Positions 25,801-36,120 of a DNA stretch of 64,000 nt are shown here, piece after piece. Source of the stretch: Gallaecimonas sp. GXIMD4217 (GTDB taxonomy: Bacteria; Pseudomonadota; Gammaproteobacteria; Enterobacterales; Gallaecimonadaceae). Every line of letters starts with the position of its first letter. The stretch's first letter is position 1. The notes beneath the pieces were generated by a model, which did no database searches, was not told where the DNA came from, and saw only the letters and a program-made list of their open reading frames with translations. Both the position numbers and the translations under genes were made by a program. The stretch spans positions 2,356,870 through 2,420,869 of the forward strand of contig NZ_CP149925.1 of NCBI RefSeq assembly GCF_038087665.1, in the 5' to 3' direction.

Positions 25801-26675
25801 TCCACCTTCATCAGGATGTGGATGGGCTCCACATGGTACTGGTACTCGCGGCTCTGGGGGTCGGGGAAGAAGCGGCCGGCTGTGCTGCCTTCCATGACGG
25901 CGGCGTTGTCCTTGTAGGCGGAGAGCACATAGTCCGGATGCTGTTCATAGGTGTTCTTGATCATCTTGAACAGGGACTTGGGCTGCACCACGCCGTCTAT
26001 GGTCCAGTCGGCGTTGAAGATCTTGTGGCGGCAGTGCTCGGAGTTGGCCTGGGCGAACATGTAGAGTTCGATGTCGTTGGGGTTGCGGCCCAGGGCCTTG
26101 AAGTTCTCCACCAGGTAGTCGATTTCGTCCTCGGCCAGGGCCAGGCCCATGCTCTGGTTGGCCGCCACCAGGGCCTCGCGGCCTTGCCCCAGGATGTCCA
26201 CGGACCGCAGCGGCGCCGGCTCGGCCTTCTGGAACAGGGCCTCGGCGTCGTTGAGGTCGGCCAGCACCACGTCCACCATGCGGTCGTGGATCAGGCCCTT
26301 GAAGAGCTGCTGCTGCTCGGCGCTCAGCTCGCCGTCAACATGGTAGGCGATACCCCGCTCCAGGCGCTTGACCTGGGCCAGGCCGCAGTTGTGGGCGATG
26401 TCGGTGGCCTTGGAAGACCAGGGGGAGATGGTGCCCAGGCGCGGCACCACCAGGTACAGCTGGCCGCGCTTTTCCTCCTGGACGCTGCGTGGACCATAGG
26501 TCAGCAGTTTTTCGAGCCTGCCCAGCTCTTCGGAAGACAGGGCTTCCTTGAGATCGGCAAAGTGCATAAATTCAGCAGAGATCCCGTTAACCGGCAGTTC
26601 GGCTTCCCGACAGGCTGACAGCAGTTTTTCGAGACGAAACGGGGACAGGGCTGGGGCACCACGCAGGATTTCCAT
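22809..26675 (-). CDS. purL: Phosphoribosylformylglycinamidine synthase
   Basis: A 1,288-residue single-chain FGAM synthase (fourth step of purine synthesis), about the length of the E. coli enzyme. The PurS-like N-terminal domain starts [19 protein letters not shown]. Two AIRS-type ATP-binding halves follow ([29 protein letters not shown]). A C-terminal class I glutaminase has nucleophile Cys in [12 protein letters not shown] and the His/Glu pair in [10 protein letters not shown]. The start is clear and divergent from mltF. No riboswitch or PurR-like box was recognised in the 119-base gap. Confidence 0.97.
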   Translation of the reverse strand: MEILRGAPALSPFRLEKLLSACREAELPVNGISAEFMHFADLKEALSSEELGRLEKLLTYGPRSVQEEKRGQLYLVVPRLGTISPWSSKATDIAHNCGLAQVKRLERGIAYHVDGELSAEQQQLFKGLIHDRMVDVVLADLNDAEALFQKAEPAPLRSVDILGQGREALVAANQSMGLALAEDEIDYLVENFKALGRNPNDIELYMFAQANSEHCRHKIFNADWTIDGVVQPKSLFKMIKNTYEQHPDYVLSAYKDNAAVMEGSTAGRFFPDPQSREYQYHVEPIHILMKVETHNHPTAISPFPGAATGSGGEIRDEGATGVGAKPKAGLTGFSVSNLRIPGFEQPWEQDFGKPSRIVTALDIMIEGPLGGAAFNNEFGRPALLGYFRTYEEEVNSFNGREVRGYHKPIMIAGGLGNIREEHVQKGEIPVGAKLVVLGGPAMNIGLGGGAASSMASGQSDEDLDFASVQRDNPEIERRCQEVIDRCWQLGDANPICFIHDVGAGGLSNAFPELVNDGDRGGRFDLRQVPNDEPGMSPLEIWCNESQERYVMAIPADKMAVFEAICRRERAPFAVIGTATEERQLRLDDPHFGNTPIDLPLDVLLGKPPKMHRDVQSRSAEGNELSFDIDVQEAAERLLRLPTVAEKTFLITIGDRSVGGLTARDQMVGPWQVPVANCAVTAASFDSYAGEAMAMGERTPVALLNHGASARLAVAESLTNIASAAIGDLKRIKLSANWMAAAGHPGEDAGLYEAVKAVGEELCPELGITIPVGKDSMSMKTQWDDKAVTAPLSLIITAFGRVTDVRRTVTPQLKDQASRLLLIDLGAGKNRLGGSCLAQVTRQLGTDTPDVDDAKRLKHFFNAIQALVLDGKLLAYHDRSDGGLFVTLAEMAFAGHLGLDADIDALGGDDFAALFNEELGAVIQVREDDLAEVRSVLAEHGLAELSHELGSINGDDRIRIRRGDQLVLDASRNQLRTLWAETTYRMQALRDNPKCAEQEFQLKQDDSDPGISPVLTFDPAEDIAAPLVVSGGRPLVAILREQGVNSHVEMAAAFTRAGFQAIDVHMSDILAGREDLTRFKGLVACGGFSYGDVLGAGEGWAKSILFNDRARAAFEAFFNREDTFSLGVCNGCQMMSTLKDIIPGAGHWPRFVTNESERFEGRVATVVLEESPSIFFKGMAGSRLPIAVSHGEGRAEFVDGDHLRILDGSGQVAARYVDNHGQVTQHYPLNPNGSPKGITAVTSECGRHTIMMPHPERVFRTVANSWYPETWGEDGPWMRMFRNARKFVG

Positions 26676-26794
26676 AGGCTTTTCTCACCGACAGATCTTT
26701 GGAGGGGTTTCGGGCGCGCATTATAGGGGAAAAACGTTTGCTTTCACATCCGGGCTGGGCCCTTTCCTATGCTTTTGGTATAAGTGGCGATCAT

Positions 26795-28261
26795 ATGAGC
26801 AGAATTTTCATGACAAAGGTCCTGGTGACCGCCGCATTGCTGCTGGGCCTGGGCGCCTGCCAGTGGCAACAGGAAAGCCAAACCGGCCCAGCGCCCCAGA
26901 GCCAGCTGGAGCAGATCCTGGCCCGGGGCGAGATCCGCATCGGCACCCGCTATTCCGACACCACCTACTTCGAAGCCGCCGACGGCCCCGCCGGCATGGA
27001 CTACGAGCTGGCGGCCATGTTCGCCGACTACCTGGGCGTCAAGCTGCAGATGGTGCCGTCGGCGTCCCTGTCGGAGCTGTTCCCGCAGCTGGAGCAGGGC
27101 CGGCTGGATCTGCTGGCCGCCGGCCTCAGCGTCACCGATACCCGCCGGGAGCACTTCCGCTTCGCCCCCGCCTACCAGGCGGTGAGCCAGAAGCTGGTCT
27201 ACAAGCGCGGCAACAAGAGGCCCAGGGATTTCGACGATCTGGACGGCAGCCTGATGGTGGTGGCCCATTCTGCCCATGCCGAAAGCCTGAGTCGCCATGC
27301 CGAGGCCTATCCGGACCTGAACTGGTCGGAAACCTCGGACATGGACTCGGACGAACTGCTGCAGCAGGTGCTGGCCGGCAAGCTCGACTACACGGTGGCC
27401 GACTCCAACAACCTGGCCCTGAACCGCCGCTTCTACCCGGATCTGATGGTGGGCTTCACGGTACAGGAGGAGCAGCCCATCGCCTGGGCCTTCCCCAAGG
27501 GCAATGACGACAGCCTCTATGCGGCCTTGATCGAGTTCTTCGGCGAGATGCACCAGGACGGGGTGGTGGCCAGGCTGGAAGAGAAGTATTTCGGCCATGT
27601 GCGCACCTTCGACTACGTGGACACCCGCTCCTTCATCCGCGCCGTGGATCGCAAGCTGCCCCGCTACCAGGGCCTGTTCGAGAAGTACGCCGGCGGCTTC
27701 GACTGGCGCCTGCTGGCGGCCATGAGCTACCAGGAATCCCACTGGAACCCCATGGCCCGCTCGGTCACCGGGGTGCGGGGCCTGATGATGCTGACCCTGG
27801 CCACCGCCGACTACCTGGACATCGACAACCGCCTGGATCCGGAGCAGTCCATCAGCGGCGGTGCCCGCTACCTGGAAGGCCTGATGGCCAGGCTGCCGGA
27901 CGCCATACCCCAGGAGGAGAAGATCTGGTTCGCCATGGCCGCCTACAATGTCGGCCTTGGCCACATCATGGACGCCAGGCGCATCACCAAGCAACGTGGC
28001 GGCAACCCCAACGCCTGGGCCGACGTCAAGGACAACCTGCCGCTGCTCAGGCGCAAGCAGTGGTACAGCCAGACCAAGCATGGCTATGCCAGAGGCGACG
28101 AACCTGTTAAATATGTAGACAACATCAGACGCTACTACGAAACCTTGGTGTGGCTGGACAACCAGCAACTGGCGGCCAGGGCCGCCGAGCAGCAGGCAGG
28201 GGGCGACGAGCAAGAGGCCGAAGCGAGCCAATCCCGGGCCCAGGCCGCGCCCCAGGACTAG
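26795..28261 (+). CDS. mltF: Membrane-bound lytic murein transglycosylase F
   Basis: A 488-residue lipoprotein-type transglycosylase: signal with lipobox LGLGAC, then a solute-binding-protein-like module (about 35-265; GEIRIGTRYSDTTYFEA, MDYELAAMFADYLGVKL, DYTVADSNNLALN), then an SLT catalytic domain (LLAAMSYQESHWNPMARS with catalytic Glu; GVRGLMMLTLATADYL; AAYNVGLGHIMDARR). This two-domain order is diagnostic of MltF. The C-terminal tail is Gln/Ala/Glu-rich and probably disordered. ATG 26795 is used; ATG 26810 is possible. The divergent position beside purL is conserved in related gammaproteobacteria. Confidence 0.93.
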   Translation: MSRIFMTKVLVTAALLLGLGACQWQQESQTGPAPQSQLEQILARGEIRIGTRYSDTTYFEAADGPAGMDYELAAMFADYLGVKLQMVPSASLSELFPQLEQGRLDLLAAGLSVTDTRREHFRFAPAYQAVSQKLVYKRGNKRPRDFDDLDGSLMVVAHSAHAESLSRHAEAYPDLNWSETSDMDSDELLQQVLAGKLDYTVADSNNLALNRRFYPDLMVGFTVQEEQPIAWAFPKGNDDSLYAALIEFFGEMHQDGVVARLEEKYFGHVRTFDYVDTRSFIRAVDRKLPRYQGLFEKYAGGFDWRLLAAMSYQESHWNPMARSVTGVRGLMMLTLATADYLDIDNRLDPEQSISGGARYLEGLMARLPDAIPQEEKIWFAMAAYNVGLGHIMDARRITKQRGGNPNAWADVKDNLPLLRRKQWYSQTKHGYARGDEPVKYVDNIRRYYETLVWLDNQQLAARAAEQQAGGDEQEAEASQSRAQAAPQD

Positions 28262-28326
28262 GGTGTCATCAGGTTGTCATGGAAAGTGCGTATCTAGGCT
28301 CGGGAAGGCCTGCAGGAGATCAACAG

Positions 28327-29000
<674 letters not shown>

Positions 29001-29108
29001 TTATACTGCCCCCCCGAAGCCGGACTCCAGCATTGACGCGGATCACGCCTTGACCCATGCTCTGCTTGTCCGACAACAGGCCCCCAACAAGAACAAAAGG
29101 GAGTTGTA

Positions 29109-29933
29109 ATGATCGATATCGACAAAGCCAACAACTACATGGACATGGTCAAGGAAATGGCCCTGGCCTATGCGCCCAAGCTGGCCCTGGCCATCATCGT
29201 CCTGCTGGCGGGCCTGTGGCTCATCGGCGGCCTGCTCAAGGTCATGGACAAGGCCATGGCCAAGCGCGAGGTGGAGCCGACCCTGTCCCACTTCCTGCGC
29301 AGCCTGACCGGCATCAGCCTCAAGGTGCTGCTGTTGATCTCGGTGGCTTCCCTGGTCGGCATCGCCACCACCTCCTTCGTGGCCGTGGTCGGTGCCGCGG
29401 GCCTGGCCATCGGCCTGGCCCTGCAGGGCAGCCTGGCCAACTTCGCCGGCGGCGTGCTGATCCTGTTCTTCCGTCCCTTCAAGGTCGGTGACTTCATCCA
29501 GGCCCAGGGCCATAGCGGCACGGTGCGCGAGATCCAGATCTTCAACACCATACTCACCACCCCGGACAACAAGCGCATCGTCATCCCCAACGCCAAGCTC
29601 TCCAACGACAGCCTGGTCAACTTCTCCGCCGAGCCCACCCGCCGGGTCGACTTCGTGTTCGGCGTGAGCTACGGATCTGACATCGATCTGGTCAAGGCCA
29701 CCCTGGAGGAACAGATCGCCGCCGACGAGCGCATCCTCAAGGATCCGGCCCACCTGGTGGTGCTGTCCGAGCTGGCCGACAGCTCGGTGAACTTCACGGT
29801 GCGGGTCTGGGCCAACGCCGCCGATTACTGGGGCGTCTTCTTCGACATGCAGGAACGGGTCAAGAAGGCCTTCGACGCCAAGGGCATCGAGATCCCCTTC
29901 CCGCAGCGGGACGTGCACATCCACCAGCAGTAA
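29109..29933 (+). CDS. mscS: Small-conductance mechanosensitive channel MscS
   Basis: A 274-residue channel subunit that opens under membrane tension to release solutes. Three N-terminal transmembrane segments end in the pore helix TM3 (VVGAAGLAIGLALQGSLANF with Gly/Ala packing ridges). The beta domain starts GGVLILFFRPFKVGDFI, and the C-terminal alpha/beta cage follows (DFVFGVSYGSDIDLVK; VWANAADYWGVFFDMQERVK). Length is close to the 286 residues of E. coli MscS. AAGGGAG precedes the ATG; a terminator follows at once, so it is monocistronic. Confidence 0.94.
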   Translation: MIDIDKANNYMDMVKEMALAYAPKLALAIIVLLAGLWLIGGLLKVMDKAMAKREVEPTLSHFLRSLTGISLKVLLLISVASLVGIATTSFVAVVGAAGLAIGLALQGSLANFAGGVLILFFRPFKVGDFIQAQGHSGTVREIQIFNTILTTPDNKRIVIPNAKLSNDSLVNFSAEPTRRVDFVFGVSYGSDIDLVKATLEEQIAADERILKDPAHLVVLSELADSSVNFTVRVWANAADYWGVFFDMQERVKKAFDAKGIEIPFPQRDVHIHQQ

Positions 29934-29940
29934 CCCCCCA

Positions 29941-29964
29941 GCCCGGCAGCCGCCGGGCTTTTTT
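29941..29964 (+). terminator. mscS terminator
   Basis: GCCCGGC and GCCGGGC arms around AGCC followed by six T. Confidence 0.9.
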
Positions 29965-30057
29965 GTGACGGATGCCAATTGTGCCTGGCCCGACCTTTGG
30001 GTAGTCTGGACTTCTCCCCTTGCCGCTGACCCTTGGCATTACAGCGGAAACAACAGC

Positions 30058-32931
30058 ATGAAAAATAAAATCACATTGGCCCTGGCCTCGGCAGCACTGT
30101 CGGGACAGGCCCTGGCGGTCTCCCCCGCCCCCGTCGACCATGTCCTGACCCAGCCCGACGGCACCCAGATCCGTGCCCGCCTCAAGGGTGGCCCCTTCCT
30201 GAACTGGTACGAAGACGACCAGGGCCACATGCTGGTCAGGGAAGGCGACAGCTGGTACTACGGCAATGCCGAGCAAAGCGGCGACCGCTGGCAGATCAGA
30301 AGTACCGGGATCCTGGCCGACAAGGACAAGCCCTATCCGGTGCTGGCCGCCAAGGCCTTCGCCCCGGGCGACGAGGTCAATCCCCACAGCCTCAAGCACT
30401 GGTCGGCGGCCTACCCCAGCCATCAGCCCAAGGCCCTGGCCGCCCAGGCCCAGGTGCAGCAGCCGCTGTTGACCCTGCTGGTCAGCTTCGACGACGTGCA
30501 GATCCAGCACGACTTCGCCGATCTGCTCTGGGGGCAAGGCAAGACGTTGCAGGATTACTACCTGCAGAATTCCAACAACGGCTACAAGGTGGTGCCGGTC
30601 GCCGAAAGCGAAGGTACCCAGAACGATGGCCAGGTGGCGGTGCGCCTCAGCCGCAACCACCCCAACTGCGGCGGTGACTGCCCCTGGGACATGGACGGCG
30701 TGCTGGCCGAGGCCCTGCAGGCCGCCGATGGCTATGTGGATTTCGCCGCCTATGACGGCAACGGTGACGGCTGGCTGGCGCCCGACGAGCTGTCGGTGCA
30801 GTACATCTTCGCCGGCAACGAGGCCGCCACCGGCGCCGAAGAGCAGGCGGTCTGGGGCCACCGCTGGGGCATGACCCCGGTCACCCTGGACGGCGTCAAG
30901 GTCGCCGATTACTGCGTGTTCGGCGAGCTGCAGTGGGAGCAGCGCGCCTCCCTGGGCATCATCGCCCACGAGCTGGGCCACCTGATGCTGGGCCTGCCGG
31001 ACCTCTATTCCTATGCCGACGTCGGCCAGGGCATCGGCGACTGGGGCCTGATGGGCGGCGGCTCCTGGGGCTACGTGGACGGCGTCGACGACCAGGCCGG
31101 CGACACCCCGGCCGGCATGACCGCCTGGTCCAGGGCCGCCACCGAGATGGTCACGCCCCTGGTGCAGAGCCAGGACGGCAGCTTCAGCCTCAGCGGCCTG
31201 ACGCCCCACCAGATCTACCTGGATCCCTACCTGCGCGGCCAGCAGCTGGGTGAATCCCTGCTGCTGAGCGTGCGCCACGATCTCAGCTACGATGCCAGCC
31301 TGCCCGGCAAGGGCCTGCTGATCACCCATATCGACCCCCAGGGCGACAACTCCGTCATCGAGCGCAAGCAGGTCGATATCGAGGCGGCCGACGGCCGCAC
31401 CGACCTGGACACCAGCGCCAACACGGGCGACGCCGGCGATATCTGGCCCGGCAGCACGGGGGCCACCCGCTTTGCCGACGACACCGGCCCCAATACCCGC
31501 ACCAACCTGGGCTTTGTCAGCGGCATCCAGCTGGCCAACATCAGCAGCGCCGCCAGCGAAATGAGCTACCGGCTGAGCGGTGTCGCCACCGGCAAGAGCG
31601 CCCTCTTGAAGCACGGCTACCACAGCGACCCCATCGCAGAAGGCGACAACAGCACCAGCCTGCTCTGGCAGGGCCTGGCGGTTGCCGCCGACACCCTGTT
31701 GGAAGGGGTCGACTTCCATGCCCCGGCCGAGGGCCAGCTGCAGCTGAACGTCTTTGCAGTCAATGAGGCCAATGTCCGCACCGGCCAGGTACTGACCGTG
31801 CCGGTATTGAGCCAGGCCCAGGGCTGGCAACGGCACCTGCTGGCCGAGCCCCTGGCCCTGCCGGCGCGTTTCGAGCTGGAAGTCAGCCACCAGGTGGCCG
31901 ATGGCAAAGCCGCCTTCCATGTGGAGCCGACCGGCAACACCAGCGATCAGTTCCTGGTCAGCGGCGGCGCCCCAAGCGCCAGCCGCCCGGTGCAGCTGAG
32001 CCTGCTGCTGGGCAAGCCGGGCCCCCAGACCCGGGACGATCAGTACAGTCTGGACGAAGACGGCAGCCTGACCCTGGCCCCCCTGGCCAACGACGACGCC
32101 GGTGCCGAACGCCTGACGATATTCGGCCAGCCCGGCCACGGCACCCTGGCCCAGGACGGCAACAGCCTGATCTATACCCCTGATGCCGATTTCGTCGGCC
32201 AGGACAGCTTCAGCTACAAGGCCTGGAGCAGCGATGGCGCCGAAAGCCGCGAGACCTTGGTACGGCTGACCGTGGCCGGCAAGCCCGATGCGCCCGTGGC
32301 CAGGGACACCCCGACCTTCTACGGCCAGGAGGCCACGCCCCTGAGCCTAGCCTGGGCCGAGCTCAAGGCCCAGGTCAGCGACGTGGACGGCGAGCAGTTC
32401 CAATGGCAGCAGTTCCATTTTGGCAGCCACGACGGCCTCAGCCTCTCTGCCGGCGCCGAAGGCCTGACCATCACCCCCAGCGGCAACCTGGCCGGTGACA
32501 TCAGCCTGGATTACTGGGTGGTGGACGGCGACGGCCTGCAGAGCAACGTGGCCAAGCTGAAGCTGCACCTGGAAAGCATCGACAACGACGCCCCCGAGGT
32601 GACCCTGGTGGGCCCGGCCAGCATCAGCGCCGGCCAGACCCTGAACCTGCAGGCCCAGGCCAGCGACCCCGACGGCGACAAGCTGAGCTACCAGTGGCGA
32701 CAGCTGGCCGGCCCCGGCCTGGTCCTCGGCAGCGGCGCCAGCCAGAGCCTGACCCTGCCCAGCAGCGGCCAGCGCCAGGAGTACCGCTTCGAGGTCACGG
32801 TCACCGATCCCGGTGGCCTGTCGGCCAAGGCCAGCCTCACCGTCATCCAGGAGCCCAAGGACGAGGGCGGCGGTGGCGGCAGCCTGGGCTGGCTATGGCC
32901 CCTGTTGCTGCTGTTGAGGCGGCGCCGCTGA
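30058..32931 (+). CDS. Secreted M6-family metalloprotease with GlyGly-CTERM signal (paralogue 1)
   Basis: A 957-residue exported protease. Signal peptide about residues 1-20; zinc motif HELGHLMLGLPDLY at 304-317 with the M6 (immune inhibitor A-like) spacing; an EF-hand-like loop DGNGDGWLAPDEL upstream of it. The C-terminal half holds cadherin/Ig-like repeats (LANDDAGAERLTIFGQPGHGTL; QASDPDGDKLSYQWRQL). The tail is a GlyGly-CTERM signal: Gly run, SLGWLWPLLLLL, then RRRR. In known systems this is cut by rhombosortase and the protein is passed to the type II system or cell surface. The start is ATG 30058; the frame extends upstream without a signal peptide. Followed by a terminator and by its paralogue. 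Confidence 0.9.
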   Translation: MKNKITLALASAALSGQALAVSPAPVDHVLTQPDGTQIRARLKGGPFLNWYEDDQGHMLVREGDSWYYGNAEQSGDRWQIRSTGILADKDKPYPVLAAKAFAPGDEVNPHSLKHWSAAYPSHQPKALAAQAQVQQPLLTLLVSFDDVQIQHDFADLLWGQGKTLQDYYLQNSNNGYKVVPVAESEGTQNDGQVAVRLSRNHPNCGGDCPWDMDGVLAEALQAADGYVDFAAYDGNGDGWLAPDELSVQYIFAGNEAATGAEEQAVWGHRWGMTPVTLDGVKVADYCVFGELQWEQRASLGIIAHELGHLMLGLPDLYSYADVGQGIGDWGLMGGGSWGYVDGVDDQAGDTPAGMTAWSRAATEMVTPLVQSQDGSFSLSGLTPHQIYLDPYLRGQQLGESLLLSVRHDLSYDASLPGKGLLITHIDPQGDNSVIERKQVDIEAADGRTDLDTSANTGDAGDIWPGSTGATRFADDTGPNTRTNLGFVSGIQLANISSAASEMSYRLSGVATGKSALLKHGYHSDPIAEGDNSTSLLWQGLAVAADTLLEGVDFHAPAEGQLQLNVFAVNEANVRTGQVLTVPVLSQAQGWQRHLLAEPLALPARFELEVSHQVADGKAAFHVEPTGNTSDQFLVSGGAPSASRPVQLSLLLGKPGPQTRDDQYSLDEDGSLTLAPLANDDAGAERLTIFGQPGHGTLAQDGNSLIYTPDADFVGQDSFSYKAWSSDGAESRETLVRLTVAGKPDAPVARDTPTFYGQEATPLSLAWAELKAQVSDVDGEQFQWQQFHFGSHDGLSLSAGAEGLTITPSGNLAGDISLDYWVVDGDGLQSNVAKLKLHLESIDNDAPEVTLVGPASISAGQTLNLQAQASDPDGDKLSYQWRQLAGPGLVLGSGASQSLTLPSSGQRQEYRFEVTVTDPGGLSAKASLTVIQEPKDEGGGGGSLGWLWPLLLLLRRRR

Positions 32932-32933
32932 GC

Positions 32934-32964
32934 AAAAAAAGGATGCCAACCGGCATCCTTTTTC
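32934..32964 (+). terminator. Terminator between the two M6 proteases
   Basis: GGATGCC and GGCATCC arms around AACC, flanked by A7 and T5. It makes separate transcription of the second paralogue likely. Confidence 0.88.
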
Positions 32965-33105
32965 TTTCCCCAACCACAAACGATTGCGCACCCTGGATGT
33001 TTGACCCCCCTCACGATACGGCACAGGGCGATTTGTTCACTTTTCAACCTCGGGGTATCTTGCCGCCGTCGATTCCGTAGTCAACCTCGTGCTCTGGGGA
33101 AAAGA

Positions 33106-35652
33106 ATGAACAACAAGCTCCTGCCTCTGGCGGTGGCTCTGCTTGCGCTGTGCTCCAGCCCGGGCCGGGCCACCGTACCTGCGCCGCTGCCACTGCATTA
33201 CAGCCAGCCCGACGGCACCAAGCTCACCCTGTTCAAGAAGGGTCGCTTCGGCCGGTACTGGTACCAGGATCAGGCCGGTCATGCCGTGGTGCTGGATGGC
33301 GACACCTGGACCTATGCCCGCCTGGAGCAGGGCCGGCTGATCGGCACCGGCATCCCCGCCCACAGACCTGCCCCCACCTGGGCCATTCGCCACTATCGCC
33401 CCCCTGTGACCAGCGGCCTTGAGTTGCCGCCTGGCGAGGAAAGCTCCCCCTTGCCTAGCCAGGGTCCCTTGCGGGCGGCCCGGGCCTTGTCCCCCCAACC
33501 CGATAACGTCCCCGTCCTGACCCTGTTGGTCGACTTTGCCGACGTACAGATCCAGTACGACTTTGCCGCCCTGCTCTGGGCCGATACCGCCAGCCTGCGC
33601 CACTACTACCGGGCGCAGAGCCTGGGCCAGGTGGAGCTGAGCCCGGCCGGTGAAAGCCAGGGCAACGCCAATGACGGCCTGGTCAGCGTGCACCTGGAGC
33701 TGCCCCACCCCGACTGCGGCGGCGACTGTAGCTACGGCATCGAGGGCGTGCTGGAGGCGGCCCTGGCCGCCGCCGATCCCCATGTGGATTTCGCCCGTTT
33801 CGACAAGGATGGCGATGGAGCCCTGGAGCCCGAGGAGCTGGCCCTGCTGTTCGTCTTTGCCGGCTTTGAGAACAGCTACGACGACGGTGCGCCGGGGATC
33901 TGGGCCCACCGCTGGGTGATGCCCGCCAGCCACCACGACGGCGTCAGCCTGCGCGACTACCTGGTAATAGGCGAGCGCCACGGCGATCACCAGGCCACCC
34001 TGGGGATCCTGGCCCACGAGCTGGGCCACCTGCTGCTGGCCCTGCCTGATCTCTATGCCGACGAGCCGTCGGCCGGCCTGGGCCGCTGGGCGCTGATGGC
34101 CAGCGGCTCCTGGAACCGCGCCACCGGCGACACCGAAATGGGCCAGACTCCCTCCGGTTTCAGCGCCTGGTCCCGATTGCAGGCCGGCTGGCAGCAGGCC
34201 CAGCTCATCGAGGCGGAAGGCAACCTCAGCCTGGCCCAGGGGCAGATCCAGCGCATCTACGTCGACCCCTACCTGCGTGAGCGCCGGCTCGGCAACAGCC
34301 TGCTGCTCACGCTCAGGGGCTTCGAGGGCTACGACCGCAGCCTGCCGGGGCGGGGCCTGTTGATCACCGAAAGCGACCCCAGGCAGATCGGCAATGCCGA
34401 TCCGGCCCGGCCCCTGGTCAAGGTCGTCGCCGCCGACGGCCGTGACGATCTGGCCGGCGGCAGCAACCTGGGAGACGGCGGCGATATCTGGCCGGGCAAC
34501 AGCGGCAACCGGACCCTGGCCGAGCCGCTCGCCGACAGCCCCGTCACCCTAGACGCCATTTCCGACGCCCAGCAGCCCATGCAATACGGCCTGGCCCTGA
34601 ACGACAACCACAGGACGGCGCTGCTGAACCACGGCTACGGCCACCAGCGCCAGTTGCTGGACGATGCCCTGTTGTGGGGCCTGGAGAACCTCGAGGCCGA
34701 CCGGTTGGAGGGATTGGATTTCTTCCTGCCCAGGGCCGGCCAGGTCCGATTCAGCCTGCACCAGTGGCTGCCCGACAACGGGCCGGGCGAGCCGCTCGCC
34801 GAGCTGGCCAGTTTCCAGGGCGAGGCCGGTTGGCACAGGCTGATGCTGGAGCAGCCCCTCATCATGCCGGCCCGCAGCCTGTTGCAGATGCGCAGCGACA
34901 GCGGCTTTGCCTATGAGCCAACCGGGCCCGGCACCAACCAGTGGACGGCCGGCGGCCAGCCCCTGGCCGGTGCGGCCCAGCTCAGCCTGCTGCTGGCAGG
35001 CAGTGCCAACTCCAGCCTGGTGGCCAGGGACGATAGCTTGACCATGGCCGAAGACGAGTTGCTGATCGTCAGCCCGGCACAGCTGCTCGGCAATGACAAC
35101 CCGGGCTACCAGGAACTGGTGCTGGGCCAGGCCAGCCACGGCCGGGTCGAACTGCGGCAGGAGCAGATCCACTTCATCCCCGAGGCCCATTACTTCGGCC
35201 AGGCCAGCTTCCAATACCGGCTCAGGGATGCTCAGGGTCTGCTGTCGGCGCCGGCCACCGTCTGGATCCAGGTACAACCGGTCAACGATGCCCCGACCCT
35301 GAACCTGACCGGCACCAGGACCCTAGCCGGCGCCGGCGAACTCCGGATCACCGCCGATGCCCGGGATGCCGATGGCGATGCCCTCGACTACCGCTGGCAG
35401 CAGTTGACGGGGCCCAGCCTGGCCGGCCTGAGCGAGGCCGGCCGTGAATTCAGCCTGGAGTTGCCCGCCCCGGACCAGACGACCAGCTACGGCTTCAGGG
35501 TAAGGGTGACCGATCCCCAGGGACTGAGCCAGAGCCGCGACTTCAGCTTCGAGCACCGGCCGGCGGCCATCGCCCAGGAGAGCGGCGGTGGCGGCAGCCT
35601 GGGTTGGCTGGGCCTGGGCCTGCTGGCCCTGGTACGCAGAAAGCGCTGTTAG
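33106..35652 (+). CDS. Secreted M6-family metalloprotease with GlyGly-CTERM signal (paralogue 2)
   Basis: An 848-residue exported protease colinear with its neighbour. Signal peptide about residues 1-24; zinc motif HELGHLLLALPDLY again starting at residue 304; a calcium-type loop FDKDGDGALEPEEL. It has fewer C-terminal repeats than paralogue 1 (LLGNDNPGYQELVLGQASHG; DARDADGDALDYRWQQL). The tail is Gly run, SLGWLGLGLLALV, then RRKRC, a GlyGly-CTERM signal. The frame opens upstream at a TTG (33001), but ATG 33106 follows GGGGAAAAG and gives a proper signal peptide. The pair is evidently an old tandem duplication with a shortened C-terminal region in this copy. Confidence 0.9.
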   Translation: MNNKLLPLAVALLALCSSPGRATVPAPLPLHYSQPDGTKLTLFKKGRFGRYWYQDQAGHAVVLDGDTWTYARLEQGRLIGTGIPAHRPAPTWAIRHYRPPVTSGLELPPGEESSPLPSQGPLRAARALSPQPDNVPVLTLLVDFADVQIQYDFAALLWADTASLRHYYRAQSLGQVELSPAGESQGNANDGLVSVHLELPHPDCGGDCSYGIEGVLEAALAAADPHVDFARFDKDGDGALEPEELALLFVFAGFENSYDDGAPGIWAHRWVMPASHHDGVSLRDYLVIGERHGDHQATLGILAHELGHLLLALPDLYADEPSAGLGRWALMASGSWNRATGDTEMGQTPSGFSAWSRLQAGWQQAQLIEAEGNLSLAQGQIQRIYVDPYLRERRLGNSLLLTLRGFEGYDRSLPGRGLLITESDPRQIGNADPARPLVKVVAADGRDDLAGGSNLGDGGDIWPGNSGNRTLAEPLADSPVTLDAISDAQQPMQYGLALNDNHRTALLNHGYGHQRQLLDDALLWGLENLEADRLEGLDFFLPRAGQVRFSLHQWLPDNGPGEPLAELASFQGEAGWHRLMLEQPLIMPARSLLQMRSDSGFAYEPTGPGTNQWTAGGQPLAGAAQLSLLLAGSANSSLVARDDSLTMAEDELLIVSPAQLLGNDNPGYQELVLGQASHGRVELRQEQIHFIPEAHYFGQASFQYRLRDAQGLLSAPATVWIQVQPVNDAPTLNLTGTRTLAGAGELRITADARDADGDALDYRWQQLTGPSLAGLSEAGREFSLELPAPDQTTSYGFRVRVTDPQGLSQSRDFSFEHRPAAIAQESGGGGSLGWLGLGLLALVRRKRC

Positions 35653-35653
35653 C

Positions 35654-35684
35654 AAAAAGGCCGTCCTGTGGGACGGCCTTTTTC
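35654..35684 (+). terminator. Terminator after the second M6 protease
   Basis: AAAAAGGCCGTCC and GGACGGCCTTTTT arms around TGTG. It can act in both directions and also serves the convergent VOC gene. Confidence 0.9.
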
Positions 35685-35700
35685 TGAAGAGGGGATATGT

Positions 35701-36066
35701 TCAGGGCTGGTGGCAGACCGCCTCGATATTGTGGCCGTCGGGATCGATGACGAAGGCGCCGTAATAGTTGGCATGGTAGCTGTCGCGCACCCCGGGCTTG
35801 CCGTTGCAGACGGCGCCGGCGTCCAGGGCGGCCTCGTAGAAGGCGTCCACGGCGGCGCGGTCACCGGCCTTGAAGGCGATGTGCATGGGCTCATGGGCCT
35901 CGCCTTCCATGGAGATCCAGAAGGTGGCCTTGCCCTGCTCCCCGAAGCCGACCCAGCCGTCCACCTCCTGGGCCAGGCTGACACCCAGGGGCTTAAGGGT
36001 CTTTTCATAGAACTCCTTGCTGGCTTCCAAGTCGCTGACATTGATGCCGATATGATCGAAGATCAT
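35701..36066 (-). CDS. VOC-superfamily (glyoxalase-like) protein
   Basis: A 121-residue protein with the paired beta-alpha-beta-beta-beta modules of the vicinal-oxygen-chelate fold. It begins MIFDHIGINVSDLEASKEFYEKTLKPLG (metal His in FDHIGI), has HIAFKAGDRAAVDAFYEAALDAGA in the middle and ends YGAFVIDPDGHNIEAVCH (metal Glu). The family includes glyoxalase I, bleomycin-resistance proteins and dioxygenases; the actual substrate cannot be told. AGGAGGAAGG precedes the ATG. Transcribed leftward after the dienelactone-hydrolase-like gene, with 54 bases between. Confidence 0.85.
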   Translation of the reverse strand: MIFDHIGINVSDLEASKEFYEKTLKPLGVSLAQEVDGWVGFGEQGKATFWISMEGEAHEPMHIAFKAGDRAAVDAFYEAALDAGAVCNGKPGVRDSYHANYYGAFVIDPDGHNIEAVCHQP

Positions 36067-36120
36067 CCTTCCTCCTGGTCGTTATTTCGCCACCTTAAGG
36101 GACCATAAACAGATGGCGAC

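Noticed and set aside
23838-26618. 926-codon open frame opposite purL
   Set aside because: Antisense shadow of purL; the real gene has all family motifs.
26676-26794. Search for a PurR-type box or purine riboswitch between purL and mltF
   Set aside because: No convincing match to either was seen in this short gap.
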